From the NCBI GenBank assembly GCA_050329415.1, contig JBHJOS010000048.1, positions 1 to 24,794 on the forward strand: DNA of 24,794 bases, given 5' to 3'. The stretch comes from JANNOG01 sp050329415 (GTDB taxonomy: Bacteria > Actinomycetota > Actinomycetes > Actinomycetales > JBBAYJ01). Each line of letters opens with the position of its first letter. Within the stretch, counting starts at the first letter, position 1. Under the pieces are notes generated by a model, which saw only the letters and a list, made by a program, of their open reading frames with translations, ran no database searches and was not told the DNA's origin. Made by a program: the position numbers and the translations under genes. Positions 1 to 7,954 of the stretch are shown here, piece by piece.

Positions 1-397
1 GGGTGGGCGGGTCGGACGGGCAGCGAAGTGGCGACGGTCCAACGTAGCGACCTCCCGGACGTCCAGCCGTTCGGCGAGGGGGATCACTGCCGTGTCGGTG
101 GTCCCCAAGGGAAAGTCGACGTATTGGTCGACCAGCTCGGCGGCCCGGGCGTAGTCGGCGGGGGCGAGGTCCACTGGCGTGAATGCGCCGGAGCCCAGCG
201 AGCGCAGGAACCGGGACTCGCCCCTTCGACGCCAGCTCCCGGCCGAGCAGGTACCCGACCGCAGCGACGACCGTCCCAGGAACAGCGATCTCCCGACGAG
301 CCCCGGGCAGGTCGTTGAAGAGAGTGGCGCACCGGGCGTGATCGACATCGCGCGTGAGAGCGACAGACACCAGCGGGCCGGTGTCACAGACGATCAA
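1..397 (-). pseudogene. PIN-domain (VapC-like) toxin, frameshifted and cut by window edge
   Basis: On the minus strand a reading frame opens with TTG at 397, overlapping the TGA of the upstream antitoxin-like gene (TTGA). It encodes a PIN-like N-terminus (LIVCDTGPLVSVAL) with an early acidic residue, then VAAVGYLLGREL, and then loses similarity. From about position 213 downward another frame carries the expected remainder: RFLRSLGSG, ADYARAAELVDQY, PLGTTDTAVIPLAERL and VATLDRRHF. Removing one base from the CCCC run at 221-224 (GGGG on the coding strand) would join the halves exactly. PIN proteins are Mg-dependent RNases, usually the toxins of VapBC pairs. As written the toxin is broken, either by real mutation or by a sequencing error. 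The 3' end lies outside the window. Confidence 0.72.
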
Positions 398-600
398 CGA
401 CCGAAGCCCTCCGCGAGGACGTCGTCATGACTCCTCCCGAGGTCCGACCGCGGACCATCGCCCATCGCGAACCAGTCCGGCGGCCACGGCACGTCCGGCA
501 CGACCGCCAGGTGCCGGCGCACCTCTGACATCACCCGAGGCACGCCCGACTCCGGCAGGGCGTCGACGAGCGCCCGCAGCTCGTCCCGCTCGGCGCTCAT
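394..600 (-). CDS. VapB-like antitoxin
   Basis: This 68-residue protein has an N-terminal helical segment (DELRALVDALPESGVPRV), then PWPPDWFAMGDG and an acidic C-terminus ending HDDVLAEGFGR. That arrangement is typical of short actinobacterial antitoxins encoded before PIN toxins, in which the C-terminal tail wraps the toxin. Its stop codon overlaps the TTG of the PIN gene, so the two were evidently translated as a coupled pair. No good Shine-Dalgarno sequence is visible before the ATG. The assignment rests on size, shape and the adjacent PIN gene; no DNA-binding motif can be named with certainty. Confidence 0.6.
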   Translation of the reverse strand: MSAERDELRALVDALPESGVPRVMSEVRRHLAVVPDVPWPPDWFAMGDGPRSDLGRSHDDVLAEGFGR

Positions 601-816
601 GAGGTCATCGTACGGGCCAGGGCGGACGACGTCCCCGTAGCCTTCGGGGAAGCGGAGCCGTTCTCACCGGCTCCCCGGGCGGCCGGGCCATGGTTTACCC
701 CGTACAAGCCGCGCGCGCCGACCCTTTGCCAACCCGACCCGTCCGGCGGTCCCGCGCGCGTTCCCCCCGCCCAGCGAGGGTGTCCCGCACGGACTCGGGA
801 CGTCCGTAACCATCGA
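601..816. other. Gap without a recognised gene
   Basis: These bases lie between the antitoxin gene and the integrase 3' end. Reading frames here are out-of-frame shadows with arginine/proline-rich composition. I see no tRNA, repeat or convincing terminator. Confidence 0.5.
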
Positions 817-2148
817 TCACTTCTCGGGCGGTTGCGTCCGCGCGCGCAGCGTCCCGGCCGAGGAGCGTTCGTCCGCCCTCGGGGAACTCGGGCTGGCGCC
901 CTTCGGGTGGCGTAGACGGGTGGCGACTGCCGCTGCCGCCCGCCGGTCGGCTTCGCCAACCCACGCCGCGTAGACCTTGAGCGTCGTGGTGCCACCGCCC
1001 CCGTGGCCGAGTCGGCCAGCTACGGTCCGGAGGTCGACGCCCGCCGCGATGAGTTCCGTGGCGTTGTAATGGCGGAGCTTGTGCAGGGTCGTGTCGATGC
1101 CGAGGCGGGCGACCAGGCGCCCGTACCGGTGCGTGACCCCGCTGGGGTTCATGGGCACGTCGGCGACAGGTGAATACGAGAAGACGAAGGCATCGGCCCC
1201 GAGGCGCGTCCCCAGGTCAGCCGCGACCCGGTCCTGCGTCTCGAAGTGCTCGCGCAGGAGGTCAGCCGTCGCCGTGTCGACGGCGACTCGCCGCTGCTGG
1301 TGGGTCTTGGTGTCTTTCAAGCCGACGCCGGTGACGTCGCTGACGCTGTGGGCGATGGTGACGACCCCCGCGTCCAGGTCCACGTCACGCCGGCGCAGCG
1401 CGCATGCCTCGCCGCGCCGCATGCCCGTGACCATGACCAGCCAGACGAACATCCCCCACGTCGGCTCCTCGTCGAGCGCGGCGGCCAGGATGCGGGTCGC
1501 GTCATCGGTGGAGGGCGGCCGCGCGTTTGGCGTCGGCGCAGTGGGCGCTTCGGCCAGCTCGGCGGGGTTGACGGCGATCCAGCGCCATTTCACGGCCCGC
1601 GCCAGCGCGCCGGACAGGATCCAGTGCGCCTGACGCACGCCGGACCCACCCAACGGACGGCAGACGTGAGGACGACAGCGGACGTCGCAGTCATGGGCCT
1701 GGTGTGTCCGATGGTCGGTCGTGACCTTGCCGCGGCATCGGGCCCGGCAGGTCCGAAGCTGCGCGTAGAACCGGTCGAGCGTCTCGCCGTCGAGCGCCGC
1801 CACGGCGAGTGACCCCACCGCGGGCCGGATGTGCCGATCGATGATCGACACGTAGGTACGCCGCGTGCTGTCCGACAGCTCGACGACTTCCAGGTACCGA
1901 TCGAGGAGATGGTCGACCGTGGCCCTCGTCCGCGGGTGACGCTTCTCGTTCACCTGAGTGATCAGGCGGGCGCGGACCTTCTCGGCGGTCGTGGCCGCCT
2001 TCGGCCCGGCCGGCACAACCTCGCTGAGGTAGTGGCGCTTGCCCGTCAGCGGGTCTTCACCGGCGTACACCTTGACGCGGAGCGACCCGCTCGGGAGCCG
2101 CTCCACAGTGCCACGGGTCCTCGTGGCGGGTCGGCTGGCGGCCGTCAT
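817..2148 (-). CDS. Tyrosine recombinase/phage-type integrase
   Basis: This 443-residue site-specific recombinase would integrate and excise a mobile element. It has an N-terminal arm-binding/AP2-like segment (about 10-70), a SAM-like core-binding domain (about 75-195) and a catalytic domain (about 210-410). All catalytic residues are visible: Arg244 in TGMRRGE, Lys281 in the beta-hairpin, His356 and Arg359 in HKLRH, His382 in RLGHG and nucleophile Tyr393 in VYAAW. The core-binding domain carries a Cys/His-rich insert (Cys134, 138, 154, 158, 163) that could bind metal. The gene starts 92 bp from the 3' end of tRNA-Arg and reads away from it, the usual position of an integrase beside its attachment site. 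The element should therefore extend left beyond the window. No excisionase is seen. The last 25 residues are low-complexity. Confidence 0.93.
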   Translation of the reverse strand: MTAASRPATRTRGTVERLPSGSLRVKVYAGEDPLTGKRHYLSEVVPAGPKAATTAEKVRARLITQVNEKRHPRTRATVDHLLDRYLEVVELSDSTRRTYVSIIDRHIRPAVGSLAVAALDGETLDRFYAQLRTCRARCRGKVTTDHRTHQAHDCDVRCRPHVCRPLGGSGVRQAHWILSGALARAVKWRWIAVNPAELAEAPTAPTPNARPPSTDDATRILAAALDEEPTWGMFVWLVMVTGMRRGEACALRRRDVDLDAGVVTIAHSVSDVTGVGLKDTKTHQQRRVAVDTATADLLREHFETQDRVAADLGTRLGADAFVFSYSPVADVPMNPSGVTHRYGRLVARLGIDTTLHKLRHYNATELIAAGVDLRTVAGRLGHGGGGTTTLKVYAAWVGEADRRAAAAVATRLRHPKGASPSSPRADERSSAGTLRARTQPPEK

Positions 2149-2240
2149 GGTGCGAGGTTACAAGCGCTTCGCACCACGTCCCGCACCACGCGAGCTACGG
2201 TCGATCGTCGTTCGGTTGCGTTTCCGCTGGTCAGACCCGG

Positions 2241-2313
2241 CGCGCCCGGAGGGACTCGAACCCCCAACCTTTTGATCCGTAGTCAAATGCTCTATCCGTT
2301 GAGCTACGGGCGC
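2241..2313 (-). tRNA. tRNA-Arg(ACG)
   Basis: The minus strand folds as a 73-nt tRNA. The acceptor stem GCGCCCG pairs with CGGGCGC. The anticodon loop CTACGGA gives anticodon ACG (arginine, CGN codons), closed by TTTGA/TCAAA. The T arm contains GGTTCGAGTCC. CCA is not encoded. The 3' half (about 2241-2285) is the probable attachment core for the adjacent integrase. Confidence 0.95.
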
Positions 2314-2349
2314 ATGCGGCCGCCGAGGGCGGCGCAGCAGCCACCAAGG

Positions 2350-2560
2350 GTAGCGCACCTCTGGACCTGCCCCGCTGGACCTCGGCCACGGGACGGGTCA
2401 CGAACCGGTCCACCAGGCGCCGGAGCAGGAGGCTCTTCCCCGTCCGGCGACGGCCGTGGAGGATCCCCACGCGCAGTCCACGAGCCGGCGAGCGGACGAA
2501 GCCGTCCAGATCCGCCCACTCACGCTCGCGGTCGAAGAGATCGTTGAGCCGCCTGCCACT
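2350..2560 (-). pseudogene. Remnant of an AAA/DUF234-like ATPase, N-terminal part only
   Basis: Between trmB and tRNA-Arg the minus strand encodes RLNDLFDREREWADLDGF followed by LRVGILHGRRRTGKSLLLRRL. This is the N-terminus and Walker A (GRRRTGKS, 2432-2455) of an ATPase of the type that starts with an FDRERE-like segment. Similarity fades by about 2350 and the frame then runs into the tRNA, so Walker B and the rest are absent. No in-frame ATG or GTG lies at the expected start. I read it as a truncated relic, possibly left by rearrangement at this integration hot spot. Confidence 0.6.
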
Positions 2561-2564
2561 TGGA

Positions 2565-3278
2565 CTAAGTGGAGCCAGTCCAAGTAGGTCGCACTGCGAT
2601 GACGTCGCGGATCCGGTGCCCTTGGCCGAGACCCCGCTCCTCGAACCGGGTCGTGGGGCGGTCCGCCGGCCGCGGCGCCCATCCGTCGTGCGGGTTCACC
2701 AGCCTCGACTCCCCCGCCACGACGGCCAGCATCTGCGCGGCGTACTCCTCGTGGTCGGTGGCGAGATGGAGCCGCCCGCCCGGTCGCAGCCGGTCGGCGA
2801 CGACCGCGGCGAAGCCGGGAGTCACCAGCCGCCGCTTGCGGTGCCGGGCCTTGGGCCAGGGGTCGGGGAACCACACCCGGACCTCGTCGAGCGACGCCAG
2901 CGCCAACCGGGGCAGCACCTCGCGGGCGTCGGCGACCGCGACCCGGACGTTGTCCAGCCCACCGGCCGCCAGGCCCTGGAGGAGCACCGCCACGCCGGGG
3001 GTGTGGACGTCGACGGCCAGGAGGTCGGTGGCCGGGTCCGCGGTAGCCGCCGCCAGGGTTGCCTCGCCCATGCCGAAGCCAACCTCCAGCGCGACCCGCG
3101 CCCGGCGGCCGAAGAGCGCCGCAGGATCCAGCGGGCCGCTGTCGGCGGACAGGTCCACGCCGAAGCGCGGCCACAGGTCCACCAGTGCCGCCCGCCGCCG
3201 CGCGGTCATGCGCCCCCGACGCTGGACGTAGGACCGGGGCTCGACCGGTGTCTCGCCGGTCACCACTGGCGTGCTCAT
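2565..3278 (-). CDS. trmB: tRNA (guanine-N7-)-methyltransferase TrmB
   Basis: This SAM-dependent enzyme makes m7G46 in the tRNA variable loop. The 237-residue protein has the SAM-binding motif VGFGMGEATLA, the next strand LLAVDVHTPGV, and the family signature VWFPDPWPKARHRKRRLV with its PDPWPK core. The C-terminal catalytic segment reads RPTTRFEERG, matching the usual TKFERRG-like element. Length is normal for actinobacterial TrmB. The ATG overlaps the dtd stop (ATGA, 3275-3278), so the two are probably co-transcribed and translationally coupled. trmB lying close to pckG is an arrangement also seen in mycobacteria. Confidence 0.95.
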   Translation of the reverse strand: MSTPVVTGETPVEPRSYVQRRGRMTARRRAALVDLWPRFGVDLSADSGPLDPAALFGRRARVALEVGFGMGEATLAAATADPATDLLAVDVHTPGVAVLLQGLAAGGLDNVRVAVADAREVLPRLALASLDEVRVWFPDPWPKARHRKRRLVTPGFAAVVADRLRPGGRLHLATDHEEYAAQMLAVVAGESRLVNPHDGWAPRPADRPTTRFEERGLGQGHRIRDVIAVRPTWTGST

Positions 3279-3700
3279 GCTTCCAGCAGCAGGGTCACCG
3301 GGCCGTCGTTGACCAGCTCGACGGCCATCTCGGCCCCGAACCGGCCGGTCTCGACGTGCAGCCCGTGCCCCCGCAACGCCGCTGCGAGCGACTCGACCAG
3401 CGGCTCGGCGACGGCGCCGGGAGCGGCTCGGTTCCAGGTCGGCCGCCGACCCTTGGTCGTCTCGGCGTACAGGGTGAACTGACTGACGAGCAGGACGGGG
3501 GCACCGTCGTCGGCGGCGCTGCGCTCCCCGTGCAGGATTCGGAGCTGGGCGATCTTCCGGGCGACGGTCGCCACCTGGTCCGGGCCGTCGTCGTGGGTGA
3601 CGCCGACGAGAACGACCAGCCCGGGACGCGGCAGCCGCCCGACCACCTCCCCGGCGACAACGACTTGCGCCCGGGAGGCGCGCTGCACCACCGCCCGCAC
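3275..3700 (-). CDS. dtd: D-aminoacyl-tRNA deacylase
   Basis: DTD removes D-amino acids mischarged onto tRNA. The protein shows the family landmarks: N-terminal RAVVQRASRAQV, VLVGVTHDD in the core, the catalytic SQFTLYAET motif, TKGRRPTWNRAAP, and a C-terminal NDGPVTLLLEA, where the gateway Gly-cisPro motif is usually found as NxGPVT. I prefer the GTG at 3700, giving 141 residues beginning at the conserved xRAVVQR; a GTG at 3727 would add nine residues. Neither has a clear Shine-Dalgarno sequence. The stop overlaps the trmB start by 4 bp. Together these form a small tRNA-quality operon divergent from pckG. Confidence 0.93.
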   Translation of the reverse strand: MRAVVQRASRAQVVVAGEVVGRLPRPGLVVLVGVTHDDGPDQVATVARKIAQLRILHGERSAADDGAPVLLVSQFTLYAETTKGRRPTWNRAAPGAVAEPLVESLAAALRGHGLHVETGRFGAEMAVELVNDGPVTLLLEA

Positions 3701-3765
3701 GGACCGGAGGTTATCCGAGCGAGTCACCTTGTGAGACGAGCGACGCGACTACGTACGTGACCTAA

Positions 3766-3777
3766 GTAAGCGCTTAC
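3766..3777. promoter_or_regulatory. 12-bp perfect palindrome, putative operator
   Basis: GTAAGCGCTTAC lies in the dtd-pckG divergent intergenic region, 221 bp before the pckG ATG and close upstream of dtd. It is AT-richer than its surroundings and symmetric, as expected for a dimeric repressor site. The cognate regulator cannot be named. Confidence 0.4.
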
Positions 3778-3819
3778 AGTCGCTCTCAGTGATCGCGGCC
3801 CGCTGACCGGCCCGAACGC

Positions 3820-3833
3820 GTGACGACGCTCAC
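3820..3833. promoter_or_regulatory. CRP/GlxR-like half-site pair upstream of pckG
   Basis: GTGA-N6-TCAC (GTGACGACGCTCAC) matches the outer positions of the CRP-family consensus TGTGA-N6-TCACA. pckG is a gluconeogenic gene, a plausible target for carbon-responsive CRP-type control in actinobacteria. The match is short and could be chance. Confidence 0.35.
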
Positions 3834-3997
3834 CTGTGACGGGCGCCGCACGCCCATGGTGATCAGGGGTGGCGAACCTTACCGTTTCGTGTCACAAGCC
3901 GGAACCCCCGCCCCCGGGTGGTGGCCGGCGTTCCCGGAACCGACCCGGGACCGCGGGCCGGGAACGGGCGCCACGCACGCGAGCCGGAGGAACGACG

Positions 3998-5833
3998 ATG
4001 ACGACGGACCTCGACACCCCCACGACGACGCCGGTCACCGAGGCTTCGCCGACAACCCACATCCGGCTCCGCGAGTGGGTGGCCGAGGTCGCCGAGCTCA
4101 CCCAGCCCGACGCCGTGCACTGGTGCGACGGCTCGGACGCGGAGTGGACGGCGCTCACCGTCAAGCTGGTCGCCGCCGGGACGCTGCGTCGCCTCGAGAA
4201 GAAGCCGAACTCCTTCCTCGCCTGGTCCGATCCCGGCGACGTCGCCCGGGTCGAGGAGCGGACGTTCATCTGCTCCCGGGACGAGGCCGACTCCGGCCCC
4301 ACGAACAACTGGCTTCCCCCGGACGAGATGAAGGAGATCCTCACCGACCTCTCCAGCGGTTCGATGCGCGGGCGGACCATGTACGTCATCCCCTTCGTCA
4401 TGGGCCACCTGGACGCCGAACACCCCATGTTCGGAGTCGAGATCACCGACAGTGAGTACGTCGTCGTCTCGATGCGGATCATGGCTCGGATGGGCACCGA
4501 CGTGCTGCGGCGGATGGAGGCGACGGACGCCGACTTCGTGCCGGCCCTGCACTCCGTGGGCTCTCCCCTGGAGCCCGGCCAGGCCGACGTCCCGTGGCCG
4601 TCGAACGAGACCAAGTACATCGTCCAGTTCCCCGAGGAGCGGATGATCTGGTCCTACGGGTCCGGCTACGGCGGCAACGCCCTGCTCGGCAAGAAGTGCT
4701 ACGCCCTGCGGATCGCCTCGGTCATCGGCCGCGACCAGGGCTGGATGGCCGAGCACATGCTCATCCTCAAGCTCACCTCGCCCGCCGGGAAGATCCACTA
4801 CATCGCCGGCGCCTTCCCCAGCGCCTGCGGCAAGACCAATCTCGCGATGCTCGAGCCGACCCTGGACGGCTGGCAGGTCGAGACCATCGGCGACGACATC
4901 GCCTGGCTCCGTTTCGGCCGGGACGGCCGGCTCTGGGCCGTCAACCCCGAGGCCGGGCTGTTCGGCGTCGCGCCGGGCACCGGCTGGGACACCAATCCCA
5001 ACGCCATGCGCACCATCGACCAGGGCAACACCGTCTTCACCAACGTCGCCCTCACCGACGACGGCGACGTCTGGTGGGAGGGCATGACGGCCCGGCCGCC
5101 CGCCCACCTCACCGACTGGCACGGCCACGACTGGACGCCCGCCGACGACACCCCCTCCAGCCACCCCAACAGCCGGTTCTGCACGCCGATCCGGCAGTGC
5201 CCGATCCTCGCCCCGGAGTACGACGACCCACAGGGCGTGCCGATCTCCGCCATCCTCTTCGGGGGACGCCGCCGCACCACCGTCCCGCTGGTCACCGAGG
5301 CCCGGGACTGGGTCCACGGGGTCTTCATGGGCGCCACCCTGTCGAGCGAGACGACCGCCGCGGCCACCGGCCGGGTCGGTGTCGTGCGCCGCGACCCGAT
5401 GGCCATGCTGCCGTTCATCGGCTACCACGCCGGCGACTACATCGCCCACTGGATCGCCATGGGCAAGGAGGCGGACGCCGCCAAGCTCCCCGGCATCTAC
5501 TACGTCAACTGGTTCCGCCGCGACGCCGACGGCCGGTTCGTCTGGCCCGGATTCGGCGAGAACATCCGCGTCCTCAAGTGGATCGTCGACCGGCTCGAGG
5601 GTGACGCGGCAGCCCGGGAGACGCCGATCGGCCGGGTGCCGACCATCGAGTCCCTCGACACCTCTGGACTCGGCCTGACCGTCGACCAGGTGCGCGCGGC
5701 CCTGCGGGTCGACGTCGACGAGTGGGCCGCGGAACTCCACGGCATCCGGACCTGGCTGGAGAAGTTCGGCGACAAGCTGCCCGCCACCCTGTGGGCCGAG
5801 TTCGACAACCTCCGGGCGCGCCTCACCTGGTGA
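3998..5833 (+). CDS. pckG: Phosphoenolpyruvate carboxykinase (GTP)
   Basis: The enzyme converts oxaloacetate and GTP to PEP, GDP and CO2, the first committed step of gluconeogenesis, in the cytoplasm. The frame is open from 3869, but the ATG at 3998 follows a good GGAGG (3986-3990) and gives 611 residues, the normal size for the GTP-dependent family. The kinase-1a loop FPSACGKTN (273-281) contains the family-specific active-site Cys278. The metal and substrate segments DSGPTNNW (98-105) and YGGNALLGKKC (224-234) are present. The nucleotide-binding NWFRRDADG and WPGFGENIRVLKWI stretches near the C-terminus are intact. Its 3' end overlaps the convergent sensor kinase gene by 11 bp. Confidence 0.97.
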   Translation: MTTDLDTPTTTPVTEASPTTHIRLREWVAEVAELTQPDAVHWCDGSDAEWTALTVKLVAAGTLRRLEKKPNSFLAWSDPGDVARVEERTFICSRDEADSGPTNNWLPPDEMKEILTDLSSGSMRGRTMYVIPFVMGHLDAEHPMFGVEITDSEYVVVSMRIMARMGTDVLRRMEATDADFVPALHSVGSPLEPGQADVPWPSNETKYIVQFPEERMIWSYGSGYGGNALLGKKCYALRIASVIGRDQGWMAEHMLILKLTSPAGKIHYIAGAFPSACGKTNLAMLEPTLDGWQVETIGDDIAWLRFGRDGRLWAVNPEAGLFGVAPGTGWDTNPNAMRTIDQGNTVFTNVALTDDGDVWWEGMTARPPAHLTDWHGHDWTPADDTPSSHPNSRFCTPIRQCPILAPEYDDPQGVPISAILFGGRRRTTVPLVTEARDWVHGVFMGATLSSETTAAATGRVGVVRRDPMAMLPFIGYHAGDYIAHWIAMGKEADAAKLPGIYYVNWFRRDADGRFVWPGFGENIRVLKWIVDRLEGDAAARETPIGRVPTIESLDTSGLGLTVDQVRAALRVDVDEWAAELHGIRTWLEKFGDKLPATLWAEFDNLRARLTW

Positions 5834-7262
5834 CCGGCGCCGTCCCGGGGACCTCACCCGGGACGGCAACCGCGACCACCGTCCCGCCCGGACCGGTGGC
5901 GAGGTCGACGCCTCCGCCGTGGGCCTCGGCCACCGCCTTGACGACCGCCAGGCCCAGCCCCGTGGAGCCGCGCCCGCCCCGCCCGACGAACGGGTCGAGG
6001 ATCCGCTCCCGCAGCTCCTCGGGGATGCCGGGACCCTCGTCGCGCACAGTGACGGTCAGCGCCGGGCCGGCGCCGCCGACGAGGACCTCCGCCGGTGTCC
6101 CGGCGGGGGTGTGGCGCCGGACGTTGACGGCCAGGTTGACCGCTGCCTGGATCATGCGGTCGGGATCGACGAGGACCGTGCCGGCGGCCTCGGCTCCCGG
6201 CGCCACCGTGACGGGGAGGTCGCCCATCCTCAGTCCGTCCAGGCGCACCGCCACCTCGTCCGCCAGCCACCCCCTGGTCACCCGCCGGGGCGCCAGCCAC
6301 GACCCGTCGCCGCGCGCCGCGGCGAGCAGCAGGAGGTCGTCGAGCAGCCGGGACAGTCGGCCCAGCTCGGCGTGCACCAGGCGCAGCGAGGCGGCGGGGT
6401 CCCTGGCGGTCCCGGACGACACGAGCTCGAGGTGTCCCCGCGCCACCGCGACCGGGGTCCGCAGCTCGTGCGAGACCGAGGCGAAGAGCGCGCCGCGTGC
6501 CTCGACCTCCCGCTCCAGGCGCTGCAGCATCCGGTTGAAGGCCCGCGACAGGTCGGCGACGTCGTCCTGCCGGGCCTCGGGGTCGGGGATGCGGAAGCCG
6601 AGGTCCGCCACCCCCGCCCGATCGGCAGCGGACCGCAACGAACGCAGCGGAGCCGTGGCCGCCCGCAGCGCCACGGCAAGCACCAGGGTCCCCAGCACCG
6701 CGACCCCGGCCGCCGCCAGCGTCCCCACCCGCGCCACGGTGGCCGCGTCGCGCTCGACCCCCCCCAACCACCCGTACACCGCCAGCTGCCCGACGACGGT
6801 GCCCCTGACCTCGATCGGCACGGTGAGCACGCGCAACGGTCCCTCCGCGGTGTCGAGCGTCACCACCCGACCCGGGGTGCCCACGGGCAGGTCGCCGCGC
6901 CTCAACAGCGTCGCGACCGGTGCCGGTCCCCCGGTGACGAGCGGGGCGGCACCGGCCACCGTGATGACGGAGAGGTGGCGGTCGCTGCCCGGCTGGGTGC
7001 CGAGGTAACTGCTGAGCCGCTCAACGATCTCGTCACGGGCCGTCGGCGACACCCCGTCGAGCAGGCCCGGGGCGGTGGCCGCGAGCACGTCCCGTTCCCG
7101 CAGCAGGACGTCGTCCAGGTCCTCCTGCCCCTGGACGGTGGCCAGCCGCCAGGCGACGAGGACCGTCGAGGCGAGCGCCGCCGCGAGCACGGCAGCGGCC
7201 AGGGCGGTGACCCGGATCCAGGTGGAGGACCACCGGCTGCGGGCGGGACGCGGCGGCGTCAT
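5823..7262 (-). CDS. Sensor histidine kinase, HAMP type
   Basis: This 479-residue membrane kinase should phosphorylate the adjacent response regulator. It has TM1 near residues 15-36, an extracytoplasmic sensor region of roughly 125 residues with no recognised fold, TM2 (VGTLAAAGVAVLGTLVLAVAL), and a HAMP domain. HisKA carries the phospho-acceptor His in SVSHELRTP. HATPase_c has an N-box NLAVNVRRHTP, G1 DEGPGIPEE and G2 GSTGLGLAVVK. The ATG overlaps the regulator stop (ATGA, 7259-7262), so the two are coupled. The frame is also open upstream of 7262, but that part is the regulator gene read out of frame. The 3' end overlaps pckG tail-to-tail. Confidence 0.95.
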   Translation of the reverse strand: MTPPRPARSRWSSTWIRVTALAAAVLAAALASTVLVAWRLATVQGQEDLDDVLLRERDVLAATAPGLLDGVSPTARDEIVERLSSYLGTQPGSDRHLSVITVAGAAPLVTGGPAPVATLLRRGDLPVGTPGRVVTLDTAEGPLRVLTVPIEVRGTVVGQLAVYGWLGGVERDAATVARVGTLAAAGVAVLGTLVLAVALRAATAPLRSLRSAADRAGVADLGFRIPDPEARQDDVADLSRAFNRMLQRLEREVEARGALFASVSHELRTPVAVARGHLELVSSGTARDPAASLRLVHAELGRLSRLLDDLLLLAAARGDGSWLAPRRVTRGWLADEVAVRLDGLRMGDLPVTVAPGAEAAGTVLVDPDRMIQAAVNLAVNVRRHTPAGTPAEVLVGGAGPALTVTVRDEGPGIPEELRERILDPFVGRGGRGSTGLGLAVVKAVAEAHGGGVDLATGPGGTVVAVAVPGEVPGTAPVTR

Positions 7263-7915
7263 GTGACCAACCGGTACCCGGCGCCCCGGACCGTGCCGAT
7301 GACGTCCGAGCCGAGCTTGCGCCGCAGGTAGGCGACGTACACCTCCACCACGTTGGAGCCGGGGTCGAAGTCGAAGCCCCACACCTGGTCGAGCAGCTGC
7401 TGCTGCGACAGCACCTGGCCGGGATGGCGGCAGAACACCTCGAGCAGGGCGAACTCCCGCGCGCTGAGGTCCACGGTGGTCCCCCCGCGGGTGGCGGTCC
7501 GGCGGGCCAGGTCCAGGGTGAGGTCGCCGACCGTGATCGCGGCTGCGCTGGCCTGGCCGGCGGAGCGCAGCCGGGCTCGCACCCGGGCCAGCAGCTCGGC
7601 GAACGAGAAGGGCTTGGTCACGTAGTCGTCGGCGCCCCCCTCGAGCAGTCGCACCCGGTCCGGCACACCGGTCGCGGCCGTGAGCACGACGACCGGGAGC
7701 TCGGGGCGCTTGCGCCGGATCGCGGCGAGCACCTGGTCGCCGGGGATGTCGGGCAGCCCCAGGTCGAGGACGACCAGCGCCGTGCCCGGGTCGAGGGCCT
7801 CGGCCAGGCCCGCCGCCCCGGTGTCGGCCACCACCGGCACGTAGCCGGCGGCCTCCAGGCCCTGGGACACGAAGGAGCTGATCCCGGGCTCGTCCTCGAT
7901 CACGACCACGCGCAT
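7259..7915 (-). CDS. OmpR/PhoB-family response regulator
   Basis: This 218-residue transcription factor has a receiver domain (1-115) with acidic pocket Glu7/Asp8, phospho-acceptor Asp51 in VVLDLGLPD, a switch Thr in VVLTAATG, and Lys in VTKPFSFAELL. The C-terminal winged helix (about 125-218) carries LSAREFALLEVF, VLSQQQLLDQVWG and a final VRGAGYRLVT. It is first in a two-gene operon with the sensor kinase and is divergent from the PepSY gene. This arrangement in actinobacteria suggests that the PepSY protein is a target or modulator of the system. The direct repeats at 7967-7994 are its likely binding site. Confidence 0.96.
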   Translation of the reverse strand: MRVVVIEDEPGISSFVSQGLEAAGYVPVVADTGAAGLAEALDPGTALVVLDLGLPDIPGDQVLAAIRRKRPELPVVVLTAATGVPDRVRLLEGGADDYVTKPFSFAELLARVRARLRSAGQASAAAITVGDLTLDLARRTATRGGTTVDLSAREFALLEVFCRHPGQVLSQQQLLDQVWGFDFDPGSNVVEVYVAYLRRKLGSDVIGTVRGAGYRLVT

Positions 7916-7954
7916 GAGGGCAGTCTTTCCGGCCCGCCCGCGCCGCCGCCATAA

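Noticed and set aside
3863..5869. 668-residue minus-strand ORF
   Set aside because: It is antisense to pckG, which has a complete family match, and its composition (Val/Gly/Asp/Arg repeats) is typical of antisense frames in high-GC DNA.
7263..7952. N-terminal extension of the sensor kinase frame through the response regulator gene
   Set aside because: The kinase has a natural ATG at 7262 just before TM1. The upstream part is the regulator read out of frame.
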